The notes under the pieces were generated by a model, which worked only from the letters and a program-made list of their open reading frames with translations, did not search any database and was not told where the DNA came from. From DASZIT01 sp963709665 (GTDB lineage Bacteria > Actinomycetota > Acidimicrobiia > Acidimicrobiales > RAAP-2), in contig CAVPWU010000002.1 of assembly GCA_963709665.1 (NCBI GenBank), positions 1,364,001 through 1,428,000 of the forward strand: a DNA stretch of 64,000 bases, in the 5' to 3' direction. Every line of letters starts with the position of its first letter. Within the stretch, counting starts at the first letter, position 1. This document shows positions 8,445 through 17,411 of this stretch, piece by piece. The position numbers were made by a program, and so were the translations under genes.

Positions 8445-9627
8445 CCCCCACCGAGTCCCGGACCCGGTCCCACCCCCCGGGGGTGAGGGCGTAGTTGGCC
8501 ACCGAGCCGTCGGCGAACGCCGACCAGGTCGCCGGACGGACCAGGGTGGCGAGGGCGGCGGCCACCACCGGGACGGCCGCCCGCCGATCCCCCCGGGTGG
8601 GGGTCAGCTCCTCGGCGCTCCCCCGGTAGGAGCCCGACCGCCGCCACGCCGCCACCAGCTCGGCAGCCACCCCCCGCCGGCCCCCGCCGTGCTGGGCGGC
8701 ACCCAGTACCGCCAGCAGCAGCTGGTGGGTGGCCACGCCGGACGCCCCGCCGGCCTGGGGCGCCGGACGCCCGCCTCCGGCCAGGTCGACCAGCGCCCCC
8801 ACCAGGTCCACCCCCGCCCGCCAGGCGTTCTCCGGCTCGACCAGGCGCGGGTTGAGGTCGATGAAGCTCGGCCCCGTCCCGGTCACGATCACGTCGGCCG
8901 AGAGCGCCCCGTGCCAACCCAGGGCGGACCCCAGGGTGGCCACGGCGTCCCGCCCGTCGGGGAGGTCGAGGCTGCGCTTGTGGCTGGCCCCGCCGTTGGC
9001 GCCCTCCCGCTCCCGCCGGCAGGCGTGGAAGGCCACCAGGGTGCCGTGGTCGAAGACGGTCTGGACCATGGCCAGCGGACCGTCGACCGCCTGCTGCACG
9101 ACGGCCGGCGGCCGACCGGCGAGGGCGGTCGCCAACTCCGCCGGGGAGCCCACCCGCCGGACGCCCCCCGAGGCGGTCCCGATGGGGTCCTTCACGAAGG
9201 CCGGGAACCGGTCCCACCCGTCGGGGTCGAGAGCGAACGGTGGTTGGGGCAGCCCGAGCTCGGCCAACGTGGCGACCGCCGACCGCTTGTCCTGCACCCG
9301 GGCCAGGGCGCCGAACTCGGGGACCACCGTCCGCACCCCTTCCGACGCCAGGCGCCGGGGTGCGGCGGCGAGGACCGCCACCTGTTCCTGGGTCGGGAGG
9401 AGCAGGTCGAACCCCCCGTCCTGATAGTGGGCGAGCGCCGCCTCCAGCCAGGCGAACGGGTCGACACCGTAGGGGGGGACCTTCCGGAGGCGCCGGACGT
9501 GGCGGGTGAACCGGCAGAGGGCCAACGGGTCGGAGGAGAGTGCCTCGACGGTGTGCCCGGCGGCGTCCAGGCGGGTGGCCGCCTGCCGGGCGGTCAGACC
9601 CGAGCCCTCGGTGAGTAGGACCCTCAT
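8428..9627 (-). CDS. ATP-grasp domain protein of unknown substrate
   Basis: A 399-residue protein with a Rossmann-like N-terminal segment (MRVLLTEGSGLTARQAATRL) followed by an ATP-grasp domain: VQDKRSAVATL (~125), the lysine-containing FVKDPIGTASGGVRRV (~155-170), and the metal-binding FIDLNPRLVEPENAW (~265-280). The pattern is that of CarB/PurK-like ligases that join a carboxylate to an amine via an acyl-phosphate. The substrate is not predictable. The ATG at 9627 is supported by a minus-strand TACACT (9641-9636) eight bases upstream. It is divergent from a TetR gene with only 25 bp between start codons, so that regulator probably controls it. Confidence 0.8.
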   Translation of the reverse strand: MRVLLTEGSGLTARQAATRLDAAGHTVEALSSDPLALCRFTRHVRRLRKVPPYGVDPFAWLEAALAHYQDGGFDLLLPTQEQVAVLAAAPRRLASEGVRTVVPEFGALARVQDKRSAVATLAELGLPQPPFALDPDGWDRFPAFVKDPIGTASGGVRRVGSPAELATALAGRPPAVVQQAVDGPLAMVQTVFDHGTLVAFHACRREREGANGGASHKRSLDLPDGRDAVATLGSALGWHGALSADVIVTGTGPSFIDLNPRLVEPENAWRAGVDLVGALVDLAGGGRPAPQAGGASGVATHQLLLAVLGAAQHGGGRRGVAAELVAAWRRSGSYRGSAEELTPTRGDRRAAVPVVAAALATLVRPATWSAFADGSVANYALTPGGWDRVRDSVGVSPRW

Positions 9628-9652
9628 AACTCTATAGTGTATATTAATAGGG
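9628..9652. promoter_or_regulatory. AT-rich divergent promoter/operator shared by ATP-grasp and TetR genes
   Basis: This 25-bp gap is a conspicuous AT-rich island. It contains CTATAG and TATTAATA palindromes. Reading right, TATATT (9640-9645) ends 7 nt before the tetR-type ATG at 9653. Reading left, TACACT (9641-9636) ends 8 nt before the ATG at 9627. The two -10 elements overlap, so a TetR dimer bound here would block both genes. Confidence 0.6.
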
Positions 9653-10207
9653 ATGCCCCGACCACCCCGCATCGGTCGGACCGCCGTGGTGGACGCCGCC
9701 ATGGCGGTCGCCGACGAGGGGGGCCTGGCCGCCGTCACCATGGCGGCGGTGGCCGGACGGCTCGGGGTGACCCCCATGGCCCTCTACCGCTGGGTGCCCA
9801 GCAAGTCCGACCTCGTCGACCTGCTGGTCGGTCGGCTCCTGACCGAGTTCCCGCCCCCCGCCCCCCACCTGCCGTGGGCCGACCGGCTCGCCTCCACCGC
9901 CCGGGAGATCCGGAAGGTGGCCCACCGCCACCCGGGGGTGTTCCCGCTGGTGCTCGAACGCCCCGCCACCACCCCCGACGCACGGCGTACCCGGGACGGA
10001 GTGGTGTCGTCCCTGGAGGAGGCCGGCGTCGCCACCGGCGAGGCCCGGCGCCTGGAGCGGGTGGTCAGCTCGGCCGTCCTGGGCTTCGTGGTCAGCGAGG
10101 TCTCCGGGCGCTTCCGGGGGCACGCCGCCGAACAGCGGGACCTCGACTTCGAGCTCCTGCTGGCGGTGCTGGGACGGTCCATCGAGGCGGTCGCCGGCGG
10201 GAGCTGA
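9653..10207 (+). CDS. TetR/AcrR family transcriptional regulator
   Basis: A 184-residue repressor. The N-terminal helix-turn-helix DNA-binding domain is clear (IGRTAVVDAAMAVADEGG, then MAAVAGRLGVTPMALYRWV with the TetR signature LYRWVPSKSDLVD, ~30-55). The C-terminal ligand-binding and dimerisation domain is variable, as usual for the family. Its start codon lies 25 bp from that of the divergent ATP-grasp gene, and both appear to use overlapping promoters, so autoregulation plus control of that gene is expected. The inducer is unknown. Confidence 0.88.
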   Translation: MPRPPRIGRTAVVDAAMAVADEGGLAAVTMAAVAGRLGVTPMALYRWVPSKSDLVDLLVGRLLTEFPPPAPHLPWADRLASTAREIRKVAHRHPGVFPLVLERPATTPDARRTRDGVVSSLEEAGVATGEARRLERVVSSAVLGFVVSEVSGRFRGHAAEQRDLDFELLLAVLGRSIEAVAGGS

Positions 10208-10268
10208 GCTCGGCTCCCGGCGCCGGCGGCTGCCGTACGCTCGACCCCGGGCGCGAGCGGGGCCCGCC

Positions 10269-10289
10269 TCCGGGGGACAATTCCCCGGA
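10269..10289. terminator. Hairpin between the TetR and YCII genes
   Basis: TCCGGGG (10269-10275) pairs perfectly with CCCCGGA (10283-10289) around a 7-base loop. It has no T-tract. It could terminate the TetR transcript or serve as an operator just upstream of the proposed ECF promoter. The remainder of 10208-10368 contains no gene. Confidence 0.35.
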
Positions 10290-10292
10290 CCC

Positions 10293-10319
10293 TGTCGATC
10301 CGGACGGGACCCGCACGTC
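10293..10319 (+). promoter_or_regulatory. Candidate ECF42-type promoter (TGTCGA - 17 bp - CGTC)
   Basis: TGTCGA at 10293-10298 and CGTC at 10316-10319 are separated by 17 bp and lie ~50 bp before the YCII start. My recollection of ECF42 target promoters is a TGTCGA -35 and a CGTC-like -10, so this would be the autoregulated promoter of the sigma operon. It is a single site judged by eye. Confidence 0.45.
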
Positions 10320-10368
10320 GAGAGAGTGACGACGCCCGGACCCCGGGCCCGACAGAGAGGAACCAACC

Positions 10369-10714
10369 ATGAGCGAGTACCTGGTCTTGATCTACGCCGA
10401 CGAGGCGACGGCCGTCCCCCCGGCGGCGGGGGAGACGATGCTCAAGGAGCACGTGACGTTCCAGGAGAAGCACGCCGGCTCCCTCCGCGGCGGCAACGCC
10501 CTGCAGCCCACCGGGACCGCCACCTCGGTGCGACCCGATCCCACCGGCGGCTTCACCGTCACCGACGGCGCCTTCGCCGAAACCAAGGAGGCCCTGGGCG
10601 GCTACTACCTGATCGAGGCGGCCGACCTCGACGAGGCGCTGGCCATCGCCCGCCGAGGTGCCGACCTCCCCCGGCGGCGGGGTCGAGGTGCGCCCGATCC
10701 GCACCTTCGACTGA
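10369..10714 (+). CDS. YCII/DGPF-domain protein (one frameshift)
   Basis: A small YCII-related protein of about 114 residues after correction. The frame from ATG 10369 (preceded by GAGAGGA) reads YLVLIYADE, GGYYLIEAADLDEALAIARR, then slips. Removing one base (A at about 10656) restores the family's typical ending GGGVEVRPIRTFD and a TGA at 10712. YCII proteins have a dimeric ferredoxin-like fold, and the DGPF type is a regular partner of ECF42 sigma factors, whose gene follows 8 nt downstream. The molecular role of the partner is not established. The frameshift belongs to a patch of single-base insertions and may be an assembly error. Confidence 0.75.
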
Positions 10715-10722
10715 GGGCGGCG

Positions 10723-11972
10723 GTGGCGGCCGATCCCGCCGTGGCGGCGGCGGTGGCCGACGCCCATCGTCGCGAGTGGGCCTTCGTGCTCGCCGCCACG
10801 GTGCGGGTCACCGCCGACCTCGACCTCGCCGAGGAGTGCGCGCAGCACGCCTACGCCCAGGCCCTGGCCGGCTGGGAGCGGACGGGCATCCCGGCGCGGC
10901 CGGGAGCCTGGCTGACCACCGTGGCCCGGCGTCGGGCCATCGACCTCCACCGGCGGGAGGCAGACCTTCCGGCGGCACCTGCCGCTGCTCGTCGAGCCGG
11001 AGGTCGACCCCGGGCCCGACATCGGTGACGCGGACCCCGGCCGGCGACGACCGCCTCCGCCTGATCTTCACCTGCTGCCACCCGGCCCTGTCCGTCCCCG
11101 CCCAGGTGGCGCTGACCCTCCGGCTGCTGTGCGGGCTGAGCACCGGCGAGGTGGCCCGTTCCTTCCTGGTCAGCGAGCCCACCATGGCCGCCCGCATCAC
11201 CCGGGCGAAGAAGAAGATCGCCGGCGCCCGGATCCCGTACCGGACCCCGTCGGCCGCCGAGCTTCCCGAGCGCACCGGAGCGGTGCTGCACGTGGTCCAC
11301 CTGGTCTTCACCACCGGCCACACCGCCCCGGTCGGGGCCGAGCTGGTCCGCCGGGACCTCGTGCAGCGGGCCAGCGACCTCGCCCGGATGCTGCGGGTCC
11401 TCCTCCCCGACGATCCGGAGGTGGCCGGGCTGCTCGCCCTCATCGTGCTCACCGACGCCCGCGATCCGGGACGGGTGGCCGGCGACGGATCCCTGGTGCT
11501 CCTGGCCGACCAGGACCGGTCGCGCTGGGACCGGGCCGCCATCACCGAGGGGGTGGCCCTGGCCCGCCAGGCGCTCCGCGGCCGCCCGCCCAGCCGGTTC
11601 GCCCTGATGGCGGCCATCGCCGCCGTCCACGACGAGGCGCCGACGCTGGGACGACACCGACTGGGAGGAGATCGTCTCTCCTCTACGACGCCCTGGTCGG
11701 CATCTGGCCCTCCCCGGTGGTGGCGCTCAACCGGGCGGTGGCGGTGGGACTGGCCCGGGGCCCGGCGGCCGGACTGGCCGCCGTCGACGCCGTGCGCCAC
11801 GACCCCCAGCTGACCGGCTACCCGTACCTGGCCGCGGCCCGGGCCGACTTTCTGCGGCAGCTGGGCCGCACCGCCGACGCCCGCCTGGCCTACCAGGAGG
11901 CGCTGGCCCTGACCGAGCAACCTGGTGGAGCGGGAGTTCCTGGCCGGACGGCTCCGCGCCCTCGACGGCTGA
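10723..11972 (+). CDS. ECF42-type RNA polymerase sigma factor (five frameshifts)
   Basis: One sigma-factor gene broken into pieces. Removing single bases near 10962, 11035, 11645, 11679 and 11917 gives a continuous ~414-residue protein. It has sigma region 2 (VTADLDLAEECAQHAYAQAL, WLTTVARRRAIDLHRRE), region 4 (LTLRLLCGLSTGEVARSFLV, PTMAARITRAKKKI) and the long C-terminal extension of ECF42 proteins (VALNRAVAVGLARGPAAGL, TPR-like end). ECF42 factors are controlled through this extension rather than by a membrane anti-sigma. The start is probably GTG 10723, coupled to the YCII stop. No nonsense substitutions are present and the frame always recovers, which favours sequence error over decay. Confidence 0.75.
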
Positions 11973-12113
11973 TCGGTGGGCGGGGTCGCCTCCCACGAGT
12001 GCGAAATCACCCCGTGCATCCGGGAAAATGCCCAGCTACCATGACGTCTGGTTGACCCGTGGCGACCGACGATCGCGGTCGTGAGCTGCGGCGGCAGTTC
12101 GCAGGATGCGCGC

Positions 12114-14978
12114 ATGGTCGAGGGGGGTCTCGGGTCGGTGGCCAACAGAGTGCTCCGAACATCGAAGTTGGACGCCGCCGGCATCCGCCGCACCACCTGG
12201 CCCTCCTCGGCCAACGACCCCTGGACCGAGTACGCCCTGAGGACCGTGCGGGGTGGGGTCCTCACCTCGGCGTTCATCGTGGTGGTGATCGCCCTCTACT
12301 TCGTGCTGCCCGGCCACGGCGAGGTCAACCGGATGGCCTGCCTGGTCCTCACCCTGGTGGCCATCGCCATCACCGTGGTGATCGCACTGCTCCCCTGGCG
12401 GCAGGATGATCGCCACCGAGGTCGGGCAACTGGATGGTCTACAGCTGGGCCCTGGTCATGGTGGCCATCCTCGATCTGGCCATCGCCTTCACCGGCGGGT
12501 CCAAGTCCGAGCTCTTTCTGGTGCTGATCGTGGTCACCGTCTTTCTGGCCGGCCCGGCCTACCCGGTCCCCATCGAGATCGGCCTCACCGTGGTGACCAT
12601 CCTCGGCTACGTCCTGACCCTGATGGCCACCGGGTGGGGCATCACCCCGGCGTCCCTGGTCCTCCGCCTGGGCATGCTGGCCGCCGCCGCCATGGCGGTC
12701 GGCGTCCTCAACCACGAGCTGGGCCGGGCCCTGATGCGCCAGACCGAGGAGCGCCAGGCGTCGGAGAACCGGGTGGCGCTGTGGAGCCGGATGGCGGCGG
12801 TGATCCGGGAGATCGACGCCCCGGACGTGGACCGGGTGCTGGTGGCGGTGGTGGGCGCCCTGGACGCCCTGGGATTCGAGGGGTCGGACATCTGCGCCCT
12901 CGACCCGGACGGCACCACCTACCAGGTGCTGCACGCCCGCAACCTCGACGCCGGCTACGTGGCCGGGCACCACGACGCCTCCACCGGCATGGTGAGAAGG
13001 GTGGTGGAGCAGCGCCAGACGGTGATCACCAACGACTTCGCCCGGCGTGGACGGAGGGGCGCAGGCCCTGAAGGACGCCGGGATGCAGACGGTGATCGCC
13101 GGCCCGGTGTGGGTCGACGGCGAGCTCGGGGGGATCCTCGAGGCGTTCACCGCCGAGTCGCGCGTCCTCCTGGCCGAGGAGATCGCCGCCTTCGAGATGC
13201 TGGCCGCCCAGGCCGGCCACGCGCTGGAGAACGCCCACCTGCTGGAGAGCCAACGCATCGACCGGGACCGCTTCCGGCAGCTGCTCGAGGCGGCGCCCGA
13301 CGCGGTGATCGTGATCAACGCCACCGTGGGCGGCATCGTGGAGGTCAGCAACCAGGCCGAGGCCCTCTTCGGGTACACGGCGGAGGAGCTCATCGGGCGG
13401 CCGGCCACCGACCTGATGCCCGCCCGGCTCCGGGACGAGCAGCTGTCCATGGTCGACCAGTGGCTGGTGGGCACCGGGAGCTCGGTCATCGGCGTCGACC
13501 GTTCGGTCTTCGCCCTCTGCAAGGACGGGGCGGAGCTGCCGGTGGAGATCACCTTCAGCTCCCTGGACACCCCGCAGGGGCCGATGATCTCGGCGGCCAT
13601 CCGGGACATCACCGCCCGGCGCGAGTTCGAGCGGCGGCTCGCCCACCAGGCCACCCACGACCGGCTGACCGGCATGCCCAACCGGGAGCTCTTCACCCAA
13701 CGACTGGCCCGGTCGCTGCACGGCCGGCTGACCGTCGACCCGCCGGTCACCGTCTGCCTCCTCGACCTCGACCACTTCAAGTACCTGAACGACAGCCGGG
13801 GCCACCGGGTCGGTGACTCCCTGGTGGTGGCCGTCGGGGAGCGGATCTCCGAGCTGCTGGGCGGCGCCTTCATCGCCCGGGTGGGGGGTGACGAATTCGG
13901 GCTCCTGGTCGAGGGTCTGGGCTCCATGGAGGAGCGGACCGCCTTCGGCGACCGGTTGCTCGGGGCCTTCGACCACCCGTTCGCCATCGACGGGATCGAC
14001 TGCTATATGTCGGCCAGCGTCGGCATCGCCATCGGCCACTCCACCGACCGGGCCGAGGTGGTGCTGAGCAACGCCGACGCCGCCGTGAACCGGGCCAAGC
14101 ACAACGGCCGGTCCCGGGTGGAGTTCTTCGCCGAGACCATGACGGTGGAGGCGGCCGACCGGGTGGCCACCGAGTCGCAGCTCCACTCGGCCCTCGACCG
14201 GGGGGAGTTCAGCCTCGCCTACCAGCCGGTGGTGACCCTGGACGACGACCAGCTGGTGGGCATGGAGGCGCTGATCCGGTGGCACCACCCGATCCGGGGC
14301 CGGGTGCTGCCCGCCCACTTCATCCCGACGGCGGAGGAGACCGGCCTGATCATCCCCATCGGGCGCTGGGTCCTGGCCGAGGCGTGCCGGCAGCTGGCCG
14401 CCTGGCGCGACGAGTTCCCCGAGCGCTCCGACTTCTCGGTGAGCGTCAACGTCTCGAGTCGGCAGCTCGAGCACGACCACTTCGTGAACAACGTGGCCCA
14501 GGTGCTCGCCGACACCGGGATCCCTCCCCGCCTGCTGATTCTGGAGATCACCGAGAGCTTCTTCATCCGGGACTTTCAGGCCGCCGTCCGCCGCCTGCAC
14601 GCCCTCAAGGCGTTCGGGGTGCGGCTGGCCATCGACGACTTCGGGACCGGATTCTCGTCGCTCTTCTCCCTGTCGCGCCTGCCGGTGGACGTGGTCAAGA
14701 TCGACAAGGCCTTCATCGACGGGCTGGGGAGCCGGTACGACGCCGTGGTCAGCGCGGTGGTCAGCCTCGGCGAGGCCTTCGGGCTCGACGTGGTGGCGGA
14801 GGGGATCGAGAGCGCCCGGCAGCGGGACCGCCTGGTCGACCTGGGATGCCGGTTCGCCCAGGGCCACTTCTTCTCGGTGCCGCTGGACGTCGCCGAGGCC
14901 GAGCGCCTGCTGGGCCGCGGTCAGGCCGACGGACTGGACGGTGCCCGGAGCGGGGAGCGTCCGGGGGCGTTGACCTAG
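12114..14978 (+). CDS. Membrane GAF-PAS-GGDEF-EAL cyclic-di-GMP protein (three frameshifts)
   Basis: Deletion of single bases near 12402, 12425 and 13046 yields ~953 residues: about six transmembrane segments (residues ~40-210), a GAF domain, a PAS domain (RFRQLLEAAPDAVIVINATV), a diguanylate cyclase domain with intact GGDEF, and a phosphodiesterase domain with intact EAL (GMEALIRWHHP), DDFGTG and AEGIES motifs. Both catalytic signatures are complete, so it may make and degrade c-di-GMP in response to a membrane or small-molecule signal. The start is uncertain (ATG 12114; GTG 12081 also in frame). Its TAG stop shares a CTAG with the convergent epimerase stop. The last ~1.9 kb has no frameshift. 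Confidence 0.82.
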
Positions 14979-15937
14979 CCGAGACCCCGGGGGGAGATCC
15001 CCCAGCTACCGGTCCAGCGGCCACCGGGGCGGATCACCGTCACCCCGTTCCCGGTCCGGAGGGCGTCCGGCGGACAGGTCATCGGCTCCACCGCCAGCGA
15101 CTGCCGACGGGCTCCGGAGTCGAGGGTGTCGCCGGAGTAGACCATCACGTGGTCGAAGCGCTCGTCGCCCCAGACGGTCGCCCCCCGGTCCCCCTCCGGT
15201 CGGTCGAGCTCCACCCGGAAGCGACCGTCGGCCTGACGGTGCAGGCCGGTGAAGGCAGTGTCGAGGCGGGTGGTGCCGAGGAGACGACCTCCGGAGAAGT
15301 CGAACTCGGTACCGGCCACCGGGGCGTCCCCGGTGGGCAGCCCGCGGTCGTCGGTCACCAGGCGCCGGTCCGCCGGCACCGTCAGCCGGACGGTGTCCAC
15401 CGACGGGGTCCCCACCGTCAGGTAGGGGTGGAAGCCCAGCCCGAAGGGGAGGGGGGTGGTGCCGAGGTTCTCGGCGTCGGTCACCACGGTGAGGCCCTCG
15501 CGGCCCAGGCGGTACTCGACGGTGAGGGCGAGGGTGAACGGGTAGGCGGGGCTGGGGTACAGGACGCACGACATGGCGACCCGGTTCTGGGCCCGGCCGG
15601 CCATCCGCCAATTCCGCCACCGGACCAGCCCGTGGATGGCGTTGCGCCGTGACGGCTCGTCCAGCGGCGCCTGGGCATGGACGCCGTCGAACTCGAACTG
15701 GCCGTCCCCCAGCCGGTTGGGCCAGGGGGCCAGAACCTGGCTGCGGCCGCCCTGGCTCCACGACTCCGGCCCGAAGCCGGCCACCACCGGGACGTCGGAG
15801 ACGGTGAACGAGCGGATGGTCGCCCCGACCTCGGTGATCACCGCCCGCTGGTGCCCATGCCCGATGACCCACTGATCGCCGGTGGCGGCGGTGGTCTCCG
15901 CCGGGCGCTGGTCGTCGTTGGGAGGGGGAGGCGTCAT
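14975..15937 (-). CDS. Aldose 1-epimerase family protein
   Basis: A 320-residue galactose-mutarotase-fold enzyme interconverting alpha and beta anomers of sugars in the cytoplasm. Recognisable family landmarks are WPNRLGDGQFEFDG, HGLVRWRNW, the catalytic-histidine motif GLGFHPYLTVG (~170) and the C-terminal glutamate region AVEPMTCPPDAL. The ATG at 15937 removes a non-homologous upstream extension present in the open frame. It ends in a CTAG shared with the stop codon of the convergent GGDEF-EAL gene. The sugar specificity is not predictable; it is a single-gene unit. Confidence 0.88.
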   Translation of the reverse strand: MTPPPPNDDQRPAETTAATGDQWVIGHGHQRAVITEVGATIRSFTVSDVPVVAGFGPESWSQGGRSQVLAPWPNRLGDGQFEFDGVHAQAPLDEPSRRNAIHGLVRWRNWRMAGRAQNRVAMSCVLYPSPAYPFTLALTVEYRLGREGLTVVTDAENLGTTPLPFGLGFHPYLTVGTPSVDTVRLTVPADRRLVTDDRGLPTGDAPVAGTEFDFSGGRLLGTTRLDTAFTGLHRQADGRFRVELDRPEGDRGATVWGDERFDHVMVYSGDTLDSGARRQSLAVEPMTCPPDALRTGNGVTVIRPGGRWTGSWGISPRGLG

Positions 15938-16101
15938 GGTGATGGTGGTCCCGGGGTCGCGGCACCGACAGGGCGCCGATGGCGTAGCCCGGTATGGTAG
16001 GCCACCGACCGACGGACGCCCGGTGGGGCCCACCCAGGCACCCGGTCGCACCGATCACCGGCGGGCCCGGTCCCGCCCCCCTCCCGAACGGACGACCGAC
16101 C

Positions 16102-16956
16102 ATGCGCATCCTGGTGACCAACGACGACGGCGTGTTCGCGCCCGGCATCGCCGCCCTGGCCCGGGGGCTGTCGGACGCCTTCGGTGACGAGCACGAGCTG
16201 CTGGTGGTGGCTCCCCTGGTGGACCACAGCGGGGCCGGGGCCGCCGTCGGGCGGGTCTACGAGCGGGAGTCCATCCCCTACGAGGCGGTCCAGGTCCACC
16301 GGCTCGAGCACGTGCCCACCTTCGGGATCGAGGGCACCCCGGCCCTGGCGGTCATCCTGGCCTGCATCGGCGGGTTCGGGGACAAGCCCGACCTCATCGT
16401 GTCGGGCATCAACCACGGCACCAACGCCGGGCGGTCCGCCCTCCACTCCGGCACCATCGGCGCCACCCTGACCGGCGCCCAGTTCGGGGTGACCGGCCTG
16501 GCCGTGAGCATCGCCTGGTCCGAGGACCCGGTGCCGTGGGAGACCCCGGTGGCCCTGGCCACCGAGGTGGTCCCCCTGTTGGCCGGCCTGGAGCCGGCCT
16601 CCGTCCTGAACCTCAACGCCCCGGCCGTCCCCCTCGACCACCTGCGGGGGGTCCGACACGGTCGCCTGGGCTCGGCCGGACTCATCCGGGCGGCCCGGGC
16701 GGAGCGGACCCCCCTCTCCTCGGACGGCGACCTGGACCGGACGGGCGGGACCATCGCCCTGACCCTCCGGGGGGGACGGGGCTCGGACGTCGACGAGGAG
16801 CGGGCCGAGCTCGACCCGCTCTCCGACGCCGGACTGGTGGAGGCGGGATGGGCGTCCCTGACCCCGCTGGTCGGGGTGCGGGAGCCCATCTCGGAGGCGT
16901 CCGCCGACGGCCTGGCCAAAGCCCTGGCCACCGTCCAGGCCCGCTTCGGCGACTGA
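16102..16956 (+). CDS. surE: 5'/3'-nucleotidase SurE
   Basis: A 284-residue SurE-family phosphatase that dephosphorylates nucleoside monophosphates in stationary phase or stress. The metal-binding N-terminus MRILVTNDDGVFAPGI is diagnostic, and the second metal/phosphate motif SGINHGTNAG follows at ~100. ATG 16102 puts that motif at the N-terminus as in all family members; the upstream in-frame extension is not conserved-looking. A TATGGT at 15993-15998 may be its -10, giving a ~95-nt leader. It is a stand-alone gene diverging from the epimerase. Confidence 0.93.
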   Translation: MRILVTNDDGVFAPGIAALARGLSDAFGDEHELLVVAPLVDHSGAGAAVGRVYERESIPYEAVQVHRLEHVPTFGIEGTPALAVILACIGGFGDKPDLIVSGINHGTNAGRSALHSGTIGATLTGAQFGVTGLAVSIAWSEDPVPWETPVALATEVVPLLAGLEPASVLNLNAPAVPLDHLRGVRHGRLGSAGLIRAARAERTPLSSDGDLDRTGGTIALTLRGGRGSDVDEERAELDPLSDAGLVEAGWASLTPLVGVREPISEASADGLAKALATVQARFGD

Positions 16957-17010
16957 GCGCCACCGTCCGCCACCGGGCCGCCGACACCGTCCCCACCTGC
17001 ACGATCGAAG

Positions 17011-17039
17011 TTGCACCGTTGTGACTCGACGGTTACGGT
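17011..17039 (+). promoter_or_regulatory. SigA-type promoter (TTGCAC - 17 bp - TACGGT) of the rpf gene
   Basis: TTGCAC at 17011-17016 and TACGGT at 17034-17039 have the ideal 17-bp spacing. Transcription would start near 17046, about 365 nt before the rpf ATG. It is among the best-formed housekeeping-type promoters in the window. Confidence 0.6.
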
Positions 17040-17411
17040 GACCCGACCCGCTCGATGAGCGACGGCGTCGGACGACAGCGCGGAGGCTGTCGCCGCGGTG
17101 CATGGAGCACCCGTTCCGGCCCCCGGCAGGACCTGTGGTGTGTGTCGGCACGCCCCGGAGCTGCTCAAGCCGCCGCCCCCATGAGCCGACAACCTAAGAA
17201 CCACCGACGCGCCGCGCAGACCAGGAGCCGCCTCACACCGACCTGAACAGGGTTACCCCGTCTGCACCTCGTACGGACCTGGTTGCAAGTCCAGAGCCGC
17301 CCGCCCTTCCCGGCACCGGCTTGCGAGACGAATGCGCTCAAGACGGCGCCCGCATACGAAAGCCACCCCCTCGAAGCCCACCGGCTTCCCGCTCGTGAGG
17401 AGGCGCACGTC
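17040..17411 (+). promoter_or_regulatory. Long, apparently structured 5' leader of the rpf gene
   Basis: No convincing gene is seen between SurE and Rpf. The proposed leader has a 7-bp stem (17073-17079 with 17086-17092, hexaloop) and a second hairpin GGTGC/GCACC (17097-17111). Further downstream, CTGG and CCAG flank the segment near 17280-17296. In actinobacteria, rpf leaders often carry a c-di-AMP (ydaO) riboswitch. I could not match the ydaO consensus blocks here, so this is only a candidate cis-regulatory RNA. Confidence 0.4.

Noticed and set aside
13026..14867. 613-residue minus-strand frame opposite the GGDEF-EAL gene
   Set aside because: It is a low-complexity translation in the complement of a gene with intact GGDEF and EAL motifs; a shadow.
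17040..17411. c-di-AMP (ydaO) riboswitch call for the rpf leader
   Set aside because: Gene context fits, but I could not find the GGGUGAAUC-like or CCGUCAGCUAACC-like blocks; kept only as a structured leader.
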